Of a stretch of DNA of 6,709 nt, positions 1 through 5,226 are shown in pieces (position 1 is the first letter of the stretch; each line of letters starts with the position of its first letter). The notes beneath the pieces are model-generated. The model had not been told where the DNA came from and did not search any database. It was given only the letters and a program-made list of their open reading frames with translations. This DNA is from Planctomycetaceae bacterium (lineage in GTDB: Bacteria > Planctomycetota > Planctomycetia > Pirellulales > Thermoguttaceae), in NCBI GenBank assembly GCA_031276415.1, contig JAISNF010000054.1, forward strand, positions 1-6,709, written 5' to 3'. A program made the position numbers and the translations under genes.

Positions 1-2
1 TG

Positions 3-68
3 AAAATTGAAACAATTAAAGAAACATTAAAAGAACACAAAGCCATCGTCCCTGAATTACCCGAATAG
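3..68 (+). CDS. C-terminal end of an unidentified protein (partial)
   Basis: An open frame enters from the left edge and runs 21 sense codons to a TAG stop at 66-68. The residues read KIETIKETLKEHKAIVPELP plus a final E, a charged, helix-like tail. The stop lies directly before the palindromic repeat at 70-192, as expected for a real gene end facing a convergent neighbour. The tail is too short to assign to a family, and a chance open frame cannot be excluded. No function is proposed. Confidence 0.4.
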   Translation, partial: KIETIKETLKEHKAIVPELPE

Positions 69-69
69 A

Positions 70-192
70 AAAAAAACGTCCGCAAAATTACACCGATTAT
101 TTTTAAAATAGTCCGCAGAGGACATTGATCATCGCAGATCATTATTATTAAAATCATTTGCGATTATCTGCGTCATTTGCGGACGTTTTTTT
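70..192. repeat. Nested palindromic repeat, copy 1 (possible bidirectional terminator)
   Basis: The outer arms are a perfect 17-bp inverted repeat, 70-86 (A7 then CGTCCGCAAA) against 176-192 (TTTGCGGACG then T7). Inside is a 63-nt core (110-172) that matches the core of a second element at 1722-1784 with 6 mismatches by hand alignment. The core is rich in GCAGAT/ATCTGC words and can fold on itself. It lies between the convergent gene ends at 68 and 197. The strong GC arms flanked by A and T runs would serve as a terminator for both directions; that role is inferred. Confidence 0.8.
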
Positions 193-196
193 GTGG

Positions 197-1363
197 TTAA
201 GAAAATAAACTGTTACACACAATACGGAGTGGTTTGGTTTGGTCATGTTCGACAGGACAAGTAATAACACATCGCCCGCAACCTGTACATTTTTCAGTAT
301 CAATAATTGGTATTCTGCGATATTCAGATTCCGACCATTCGAAAGTTATGGCTTCAAACGGACATTCGCGACCACAAATACTGCATTCCCGATCATCGTA
401 AAGACGACAATATTCAAACGTAAGAATGGCAAGCCCAATTTTGAATTTCTGTTTTTCAGCAGGCAAAATTTTTTGCAGAGCACCGCTTGGACAAACCTGA
501 CCACATTTCGTACATGAAACATCACACCACGCCGAATCAAAAACAGCATAAGGTGTACCGTAATCAAGAATTGACGTTTCAAAATATTTTGTTTTCAGCA
601 ATGAAGTTGGACAGGCTTGCACACAGGCTCCGCAACGTGTACAACGTGACAAAAATAATTTTTCATGAATCGCACCGGGAGGACGAATTGGAATTGACAC
701 TGCATTTTTTAGCGTACAACGCCGACTTAATTCAAACAAAATTCCCAAAAATAACAGTTTCAAACTAAATCCCAAAAAATGACGGCGTTTCAAAAAAACA
801 ATTTTTGAACGGCGATGAAATATTGTACCGGAAATGTACAATAAATCCTGCGTTCCTCCAAGCGGACAAAAATGTCTGCACCAAAACGACGACGCAAAAC
901 AAGAAACAATTAACAAAATAACGAAAATCGGCAAAAGAGGTGATAAACCGCGAAACGGTGAACTAAACAAGACAAAAGGATCAAGCCAGAGAAATCCTGT
1001 AACTCCAAATAAAGAACCAAACCACGTAAAAACCGCAAGAAAAATTCCGATTTTCGGAAACGTTACGAAATGCGGTAACAACTGTTTTGTGCCGATGATT
1101 TTGTTTCGTATTTTACTGATTGTATGAAAACAGAAACCAAGCGGACAAACGGTTTGGCAAAGTATCCGATGTTTTACGAAACAGAATAACGCAAGAAGCA
1201 ACGAGATAAATATTGCTATAAATATTGTAAAACCGGACAAATGAATCGGTACAAGTAATGGCGATACCGCCATCGGATAAACCGCCAACTGCGGACAATA
1301 CCAGCCCAAAACCAGTAAAATAATTATTCCTGAAAAAATCAGTATTTTATAACGATATTGCAT
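197..1363 (-). CDS. NapH-NapG-like fused membrane polyferredoxin
   Basis: This encodes 388 residues from an ATG at 1363. A TTG three codons upstream (1372) is an alternative start, and neither has a clear Shine-Dalgarno. The N-terminal half resembles NapH-type quinol dehydrogenase subunits (Fer4_5 style). Hydrophobic segments lie near residues 8-28, 40-63, 104-126 and 143-160, with CxxxCP sites at C69/C73 and C162/C166. Near 193-197 comes RRHFL followed by a hydrophobic stretch, like the Tat signal of NapG. The C-terminal half is NapG-like, beginning at RPPGA and carrying GTPY. It has four cluster sites: C241-C244-C247-C251, C280-C284-C287-C291, C319-C327-C330-C334 and C359-C362-C365-C369. 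NapGH families pass electrons from quinol to periplasmic acceptors. No reductase gene is visible nearby, so the acceptor is unknown. The gene is convergent with its left neighbour and flanked by repeats on both sides. The family call is firm; the pathway is not. Confidence 0.88.
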   Translation of the reverse strand: MQYRYKILIFSGIIILLVLGWYCPQLAVYPMAVSPLLVPIHLSGFTIFIAIFISLLLALFCFVKHRILCQTVCPLGFCFHTISKIRNKIIGTKQLLPHFVTFPKIGIFLAVFTWFGSLFGVTGFLWLDPFVLFSSPFRGLSPLLPIFVILLIVSCFASSFWCRHFCPLGGTQDLLYISGTIFHRRSKIVFLKRRHFLGFSLKLLFLGILFELSRRCTLKNAVSIPIRPPGAIHEKLFLSRCTRCGACVQACPTSLLKTKYFETSILDYGTPYAVFDSAWCDVSCTKCGQVCPSGALQKILPAEKQKFKIGLAILTFEYCRLYDDRECSICGRECPFEAITFEWSESEYRRIPIIDTEKCTGCGRCVITCPVEHDQTKPLRIVCNSLFS

Positions 1364-1443
1364 GACGAACAAACGACAGTTTAAATTTCAAATTGAATTT
1401 CAAACGTAATAGGTACTTCTAAAAACTCAAATTTACTTTTTAA

Positions 1444-1617
1444 AACCACAGAGTTCACAGAGAACACAGAGTTCACAGAGAGGAATTTTAAAAAATCACA
1501 TCCTTAAAAATAAGGACTTGTAAATATTTTTTTTTGTCTAAAAAAGTAGTTTTTTAGAATTTGTCATTAAATAACGATTTGATTCCAATTAAAAATTCCT
1601 CTGCGTTCTCTGTGGTT
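1444..1617. repeat. Inverted CACAGAG-type repeat element (MITE-like)
   Basis: The left end (1444-1487) reads AACCACAGAG, a tandem array, then GAGGAATTTT. The right end (1591-1617) is the inverse, AAAAATTCCTCTGCG then TTCTCTGTGGTT, matching a shortened version of the left array. The interior holds two small hairpins: TCCTTA/TAAGGA at 1501-1516, and CTAAAAAA/TTTTTTAG at 1538-1557 with a 4-nt loop. There is no coding potential. The layout resembles a non-autonomous palindromic element. Its mobility is inferred, not shown. Confidence 0.7.
1447..1482. repeat. Tandem 9-bp CACAGAGNN array, four units
   Basis: Four consecutive 9-bp units start at 1447, 1456, 1465 and 1474: CACAGAGTT, CACAGAGAA, CACAGAGTT and CACAGAGAG. 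The alternation of TT and AA endings suggests an 18-bp higher-order unit. The array forms the left arm of the inverted element at 1444-1617. Confidence 0.85.
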
Positions 1618-1698
1618 AATAAAAAAACTCGTTATTAGATGTTCCCTAATGTAATTGTTAAATTTATTTTACCACAAAATAAACGAAAACAAAAATTA

Positions 1699-1806
1699 TC
1701 CGCAAATAACGCTGATAAACAAGTCCGCAGAGGACACTGATAATCGCAGATAATTATTATTAAAATAATCTGCGATAATCTGCGGACTTGTTTTATATTT
1801 TGCGGA
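1699..1806. repeat. Nested palindromic repeat, copy 2
   Basis: This has the same architecture as 70-192. The outer arms are TCCGCAAA (1699-1706) and TTTGCGGA (1799-1806). The inner stem starts with GTCCGCAG (1723-1730) against CTGCGGAC (1780-1787). It continues with GATAATCGCAGAT against ATCTGCGATAATC, with one mismatch. The core 1722-1784 is about 90% identical to 110-172. The left inner arm carries an extra AGGACACT-like bulge shared by both copies. There is no ORF inside. The element lies between the divergent polyferredoxin and metK genes. Confidence 0.8.
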
Positions 1807-1864
1807 CAGGAATAATTTTTTTAAGAAAATAAAGAAAATATTTTAGAATACTTCATTTTTCGCC

Positions 1865-1893
1865 TTGCAAGAGATTGTTGTTTTCGGTAATAT
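1865..1893 (+). promoter_or_regulatory. Candidate sigma-70 promoter for metK
   Basis: A -35 box TTGCAA (1865-1870), a 17-nt spacer and a -10 box TAATAT (1888-1893) lie upstream of metK. This would place the transcript start near 1900 and give a leader of about 70 nt that includes the hairpin at 1919-1935. The call rests on motif and spacing only; in AT-rich DNA such matches can arise by chance. Confidence 0.45.
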
Positions 1894-1918
1894 GTTGGTT
1901 AATAGTTTTTCACAAATT

Positions 1919-1935
1919 CCTAGTTAAATACTAGG
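1919..1935 (+). promoter_or_regulatory. Small hairpin in metK leader
   Basis: CCTAG (1919-1923) and CTAGG (1931-1935) form a 5-bp stem around a 7-nt loop, about 35 nt before the metK start. I see no conserved core of a known SAM riboswitch class here. The stem is short, so a regulatory role is only a possibility. Confidence 0.3.
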
Positions 1936-1956
1936 TGATATAAAAATTTTTAGAAA

Positions 1957-1962
1957 AAGGAG
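1957..1962 (+). promoter_or_regulatory. Shine-Dalgarno fixing the metK GTG start
   Basis: AAGGAG is followed by a 7-nt spacer and GTG at 1970. This strong site supports the GTG as the true initiation codon, since the resulting N-terminus (MSKKLFTSEA) matches the family start exactly. Confidence 0.85.
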
Positions 1963-1969
1963 TTTTGAC

Positions 1970-3133
1970 GTGTCTAAAAAATTATTTACAAGTGAAGCGG
2001 TCAGTATGGGACATCCCGATAAATTGGCGGATCAAATTTCCGACAGTGTTCTGGATGCATTGTTCACAGAAGATTCCTATAGCCGTGTTGCTTGTGAAAC
2101 ATTGGTTACAACCGGTATTGCAATCATCGCCGGCGAAATTACCACAAAAGCGAAAATTGATTATCAAACAGTTGTTCGCGATGCTATTCGCAAGGTTGGA
2201 TATATCAATGACGAATGGGGTATTAGTGCAGATACTTGTGCCGTGATGGTATCGTTGGATCGGCAAAGTCCTGATATTAAACAAGGTGTTGACGATGACA
2301 AAGACGGACGGCACGCCGGAGAAATTGGAGCGGGTGATCAGGGATTGATGTTTGGTTACGCCTGTAATCATACGCCGGAATTGATGCCGCTCCCAATCGC
2401 TCTTGCCCACAGGATTACGAATAAATTAACCGAAGCCCGCTTCAATAACGATGTTTCATGGCTTCGTCCCGACAGCAAAAGTCAGGTTACCATAGAATTT
2501 GACGGATTAAAACCGCTTCGGGTTGATACCATTGTCGTTTCGACTCAACACGATCCCGATATTGATCAAAAAGGAATTGCGGATTATATTATTCCGAATA
2601 TTATTCAACCGCTTTTGCCGAAAGACCTTGATACCAAAAATGTTAAGTATTACATCAATCCAACCGGAAAATTCGTGGTCGGAGGACCGCACGGTGATTG
2701 CGGTTTGACCGGTCGCAAAATTATTGTGGATACTTACGGCGGTTGGGCATCACACGGCGGCGGTGCTTTTAGCGGTAAAGACCCCACAAAAGTTGATCGA
2801 AGTGCCGCTTATATGGCTCGTTATGTCGCCAAAAATATTGTTGCAGCAGGTCTGGCGGATGCTTGTGAAATTCAATTGGCATACGCTATCGGTGTACCGG
2901 AACCCGTCAGTATTTCCGTTGCGACACAAGGAACATCAAAAATTCCCGAAGAAAAATTGTCGCAAATTATCCGTGAAGTTTTTCCGCTAACACCAAGCGG
3001 AATTATTAAAACGCTTGATCTGCGGCGACCAATCTACCGTAAAACCGCCGCAGGCGGGCATTTCGGACGCAATGACCCCGATTTCACATGGGAAAAAACC
3101 GATAAAATTGACGAACTTAAAAAATTTAGTTGA
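1970..3133 (+). CDS. metK: S-adenosylmethionine synthase (methionine adenosyltransferase)
   Basis: This cytosolic enzyme makes S-adenosylmethionine from methionine and ATP, releasing phosphate and diphosphate. The protein is 387 residues, the normal bacterial length. Family blocks appear in order: FTSEAVSMGHPDK (6-18, with the His/Asp of the active site), GEITT (55-59), GAGDQGLMFGYA (120-131), RPDSKSQVT (166-174), GDCGLTGRKIIVDTYGG (242-258), the P-loop-like GGGAFSGKD (263-271), DRSAAY (276-281), and GHFGR (363-367) before WEKTDK (374-379). All are intact, so the enzyme should be active. Residue 13 is Met where E. coli and human enzymes have Glu. It appears to be a single-gene unit, with its own candidate promoter and a 300-nt intergenic region behind it. 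No methionine-cycle partner is in the window. Confidence 0.98.
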   Translation: MSKKLFTSEAVSMGHPDKLADQISDSVLDALFTEDSYSRVACETLVTTGIAIIAGEITTKAKIDYQTVVRDAIRKVGYINDEWGISADTCAVMVSLDRQSPDIKQGVDDDKDGRHAGEIGAGDQGLMFGYACNHTPELMPLPIALAHRITNKLTEARFNNDVSWLRPDSKSQVTIEFDGLKPLRVDTIVVSTQHDPDIDQKGIADYIIPNIIQPLLPKDLDTKNVKYYINPTGKFVVGGPHGDCGLTGRKIIVDTYGGWASHGGGAFSGKDPTKVDRSAAYMARYVAKNIVAAGLADACEIQLAYAIGVPEPVSISVATQGTSKIPEEKLSQIIREVFPLTPSGIIKTLDLRRPIYRKTAAGGHFGRNDPDFTWEKTDKIDELKKFS

Positions 3134-3178
3134 TGTTTAGTTAATATCCGATTTTAGATTTTTTAGATTTGTAATTGC

Positions 3179-3215
3179 TTAAAATATGGGTTAAAATATG
3201 GGTTAAAATGTTTGG
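3179..3215. repeat. Short tandem repeat TTAAAATATGGG
   Basis: TTAAAATATGGG occurs twice without a gap (3179-3190, 3191-3202). A degenerate third unit, TTAAAATGTTTGG (3203-3215), follows, then another TTAAAATATT that opens the inverted repeat at 3217. The stretch from the metK stop to 3178 is plain AT-rich DNA. Confidence 0.75.
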
Positions 3216-3216
3216 T

Positions 3217-3310
3217 TAAAATATTACGTTTTGCGATTAGCAATAAAAATTTGCTGCTGAGATTATGTTGCGAACTCAAAAATACTAACACCGCAAAACG
3301 TAATATTTTA
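3217..3310. repeat. Perfect 19-bp inverted repeat downstream of metK
   Basis: TAAAATATTACGTTTTGCG (3217-3235) is exactly complementary to 3292-3310, enclosing 56 nt. The interior holds a smaller stem, AGCAA/TTGCT, starting near 3239. The structure could end metK transcription, encode a small structured RNA, or be a MITE-like element. It has no U-run typical of a simple terminator directly after the right arm. The rest of the intergenic DNA, to 3440, shows no gene I can support. Confidence 0.75.
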
Positions 3311-3440
3311 GGATGTTTCAGTGGGATTTTTCACGCGGGAAATTATCCGTTCAAAAGCGTCATTACCGCATTCGATAATGTCATCAATATGTTATCAATC
3401 AGTCCACCTGAACTTTTCGTAGGAGCGGTGAAATACAGTA

Positions 3441-3805
3441 ATGATAAAAATAAATGTAAATTCAGATATTTCTGTTGTGTTGAACGAAATAGTTGAACGG
3501 CTTCTTGATTCGAGTGAACCGATATTGCGGATTGTTCTTTTTGGTTCATACGCCAAAGGAACGGTAACTCAAGATAGTGATATTGATTTTTAATGGTTGT
3601 TATTGATAATGATGTTGTCGCTTCGTCCTATCGGGAAAAAATGGACAGATATTTATCATTGAGTAGATTGATACGCGGAATGGATTATCCAAAAGATTTG
3701 ATCATTTATTCACGAAAAGAATTAAACATGCTTAAAGAATGCGGTTACGATTTCGTTAATGAAATTGAGCAAACGGGTAAAATACTTTATGAACGAAAAA
3801 ATTAA
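3441..3805 (+). pseudogene. MNT-family nucleotidyltransferase (type VII-like antitoxin), frameshifted
   Basis: From ATG 3441 the frame reads 50 residues, including GSYAKGTVTQDSDIDF, the nucleotidyltransferase signature GSxxxG(x)nSDxD, and then hits TAA at 3591. The protein resumes one frame over as MVVIDNDVVAS from 3593 and ends EIEQTGKILYERKN at 3803-3805. The joined product would be about 121 residues, full length for a minimal nucleotidyltransferase. The break lies in the T run after GAT: five T are present, and six would restore FLMVVID. MntA-type proteins adenylylate and neutralise a HEPN toxin encoded just downstream, and the next reading frame overlaps as expected. AGGAG at 3421 is 15 nt from the ATG, a poor spacing. 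The change may be a mutation, a homopolymer sequencing error, or slippage used for expression control. Confidence 0.82.
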
Positions 3806-4025
3806 AGTACAAGAATGGTATTTTTTTTTTCGCAGACAAGGATATTGCCGCCGCACTGGAATTATTACATCGTGAAGACCTACTTGACAAGAAGCCGCAG
3901 CGATTTATAATTCGTTTCGTTATTCACGGCATTTGAAGTATTTGAAAATCGTATTTGAAAAGAAAGTTGAACGATATTTCAGTGTTTTGGATAATTTGAT
4001 TGTTTTTTGTTTTGTTTTAGAATGA
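3789..4025 (+). pseudogene. Degraded HEPN-domain toxin gene
   Basis: ATG 3789 overlaps the end of the nucleotidyltransferase by 17 nt, the usual arrangement for MNT/HEPN pairs. It begins MNEKIKVQEWYFF and then enters ten T (3821-3830). In the +1 frame after the run comes ADKDIAAALELLHRED, which resembles the first helix of HEPN proteins (W-x-A-xxD-xxAAxxLL). That frame closes soon after. A third frame from about 3888 is open to TGA 4023-4025, with coding-like residues EAAAIYNSFRYSRHLKYLKI. At least two shifts are needed, and the HEPN catalytic R-x4-6-H motif is not recognisable. The family call rests mainly on position, overlap and the first helix; the third-frame segment could be unrelated. 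Confidence 0.5.
3967..3995 (+). promoter_or_regulatory. Candidate promoter upstream of first glycosyltransferase
   Basis: TTGAAC (3967-3972), a 17-nt spacer and GATAAT (3990-3995) precede the start at 4052 by about 57 nt. The site lies within the decayed HEPN remnant, so it may have arisen or been kept after that gene lost function. The evidence is motif only. Confidence 0.35.
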
Positions 4026-4051
4026 ACCCTTTAATTATTAGGAGAAATATT

Positions 4052-4999
4052 ATGAGTGAAACGATTTCTATTATTGTACCGGTTTATAATACGGAAAAAT
4101 ATCTTAAAAGATGTGTTGATTCGATATTGAATCAGGTTTACAACGATCTTGAAATTCTTTTGATCGACGATGGTTCAACCGACGGCAGCGGCGCAATTTG
4201 TGACCAATATGCGGAACAAGATAAGCGTGTTCGTGCCATTCACACCCCCAATGGCGGTGTCGCAGCGGCTCGCAATACGGGACTTGATGCTGCAACCGGT
4301 GAATACGTTTCGTTTATTGACAGTGATGATTGGATTACATCGGATATGTATGTCCTCCTTCATAAATTATTCCAAGAATACAAGCCTGATTTGATAACAC
4401 TTTGTAAGGCTGTTATTGCTACGGAAGAAGGTTTTCCAGTACCGTTCACTTGTCCTTCACGACCAATCTATTTGCAAGGTCCTTATCCTGCTATCGACTT
4501 TTGGAAAGAATATCTTGATCAGGAACCGCTTTTAACAATGGTTGTTTGGGGAAAATTATGTAGACGGAGTTTCTTCGGTGATCGCCGTTTTGCTGTCGGG
4601 CAGTTTTATGAAGACACTTTATTTTTGCCGGAATTTTACTTGGCTTGTAAAACAATCCTTTGTTTACCCGGAAATTATTACTATTATTTTCAACGTCCCG
4701 ACAGTCTAATACATGAACCATTGACGCCGGAGAAATATTGTCAGTTTTTTGATTCCCGACTTCACAAAATCAATACGTTTTATGATCGCGGTTTAGTCGA
4801 TCTTCCCTATACTTTTGATTGTGTTCTGATTCAAGGTTTGCTGAAACTCTTTGAATATGCGTATTGGCGTTTGGACGAAGATGGGCGGCGAAAATGGTTA
4901 CGGGAATTCGATAAACGATATATTTGGTTTACTGATCAAAAATGGACAACCCAAAACGGTAGAACTAAATGGGAACGAACTCGCCGTGGTTATTGGTAA
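4052..4999 (+). CDS. Family 2 glycosyltransferase (GT-A fold)
   Basis: The gene encodes 315 residues from ATG 4052, chosen because AGGAG (4040-4044) lies 7 nt upstream and the protein then opens with MSETISIIVPVYN. An in-frame extension to 4007 has no such support. Family marks are IIVPVYN (7-13), DDGSTDG (39-45), NGGVAAARNTGLD (67-79), the metal-binding DxD-type IDSDDW (89-94) and the YED catalytic-base region near 186-188. WGKLCRRSFF (166-175) is typical of the EpsJ/WaaV-like subgroup. These enzymes transfer a sugar from a nucleotide-sugar to a growing cell-surface glycan; the sugar and acceptor cannot be read. The last ~20 residues (QKWTTQNGRT onward) look atypical, and another frame over the same bases looks more protein-like, so the natural C-terminus may be replaced. 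A second GT2 gene follows on the same strand. Confidence 0.92.
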   Translation: MSETISIIVPVYNTEKYLKRCVDSILNQVYNDLEILLIDDGSTDGSGAICDQYAEQDKRVRAIHTPNGGVAAARNTGLDAATGEYVSFIDSDDWITSDMYVLLHKLFQEYKPDLITLCKAVIATEEGFPVPFTCPSRPIYLQGPYPAIDFWKEYLDQEPLLTMVVWGKLCRRSFFGDRRFAVGQFYEDTLFLPEFYLACKTILCLPGNYYYYFQRPDSLIHEPLTPEKYCQFFDSRLHKINTFYDRGLVDLPYTFDCVLIQGLLKLFEYAYWRLDEDGRRKWLREFDKRYIWFTDQKWTTQNGRTKWERTRRGYW

Positions 5000-5087
5000 A
5001 ACAAAAAGTACGTTTGAAAATGTTTCGAATAACATCAGGGAAATGTTTGAAATTACGGCATTGACCGAAATGTTGTCAACATTCTAA
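4941..5087 (+). pseudogene. Possible C-terminal remnant of a STAS-domain protein
   Basis: In the frame shifted from the glycosyltransferase, the bases from about 4941 read NGQPKTVELNGNELAVVIGK, then STFENVSNNIREMFEITALT, and end EMLSTF before TAA at 5085-5087. NIREMFEITALTEML resembles the last strand and helix of anti-sigma-factor antagonist (STAS) domains, such as xVREVFEITGLxxLF. No start codon or Shine-Dalgarno belongs to it, and the first ~60 nt overlap the glycosyltransferase end. I infer a gene fragment joined to the glycosyltransferase by rearrangement. A chance resemblance remains possible because only about 20 residues carry the signal. Confidence 0.35.
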
Positions 5088-5091
5088 TCCG

Positions 5092-5153
5092 GTTCAATCC
5101 AATTTGATCCAATCTGATGATACAAAGACGTTACAAATCAGATTGGATTGAAC
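5092..5153 (+). terminator. Hairpin terminator-like inverted repeat
   Basis: GTTCAATCCAATTTGAT (5092-5108) pairs with ATCAGATTGGATTGAAC (5137-5153) with a single mismatch. A second partial copy, TTGATCCAATCTGAT (5104-5118), could pair with the same right arm, so two alternative stems are possible. TGTTTTC follows the right arm, a weak T run. It sits 5 nt after the stop at 5087 and before the second glycosyltransferase, fitting transcription termination. Confidence 0.55.
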
Positions 5154-5226
5154 TGTTTTCTGTTAATGAAACGCCTTTAATTAACGACAAATTTTTGTAT
5201 CTTTCTTTTTAACTTGATATTCGAAA

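Noticed and set aside
239..1127. Plus-strand open frames of 90-97 codons across the polyferredoxin gene
   Set aside because: They lie antisense to a gene with clear iron-sulfur motifs, have no ribosome-binding sites, and read as low-complexity shadow sequence.
1381..1402. AATTTCAAA direct repeat upstream of the polyferredoxin start
   Set aside because: It is short and in AT-rich DNA; no promoter with acceptable spacing could be matched to it on the minus strand.
1447..1482. Possible CRISPR array from the CACAGAG units
   Set aside because: The units are 9 bp with no spacers, and no cas gene is present.
1982..2410. 142-codon minus-strand frame within metK
   Set aside because: It is opposite a highly conserved housekeeping gene and has no recognisable domain; it is explained by codon bias of metK.
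3212..3496. 94-codon plus-strand frame between metK and the nucleotidyltransferase
   Set aside because: It runs through the inverted repeat and overlaps the nucleotidyltransferase start in another frame, with no Shine-Dalgarno and no family resemblance.
5154..5226. Promoter for the second glycosyltransferase
   Set aside because: The best -35/-10 candidates have 15-nt spacing and poor matches, so none is reported.
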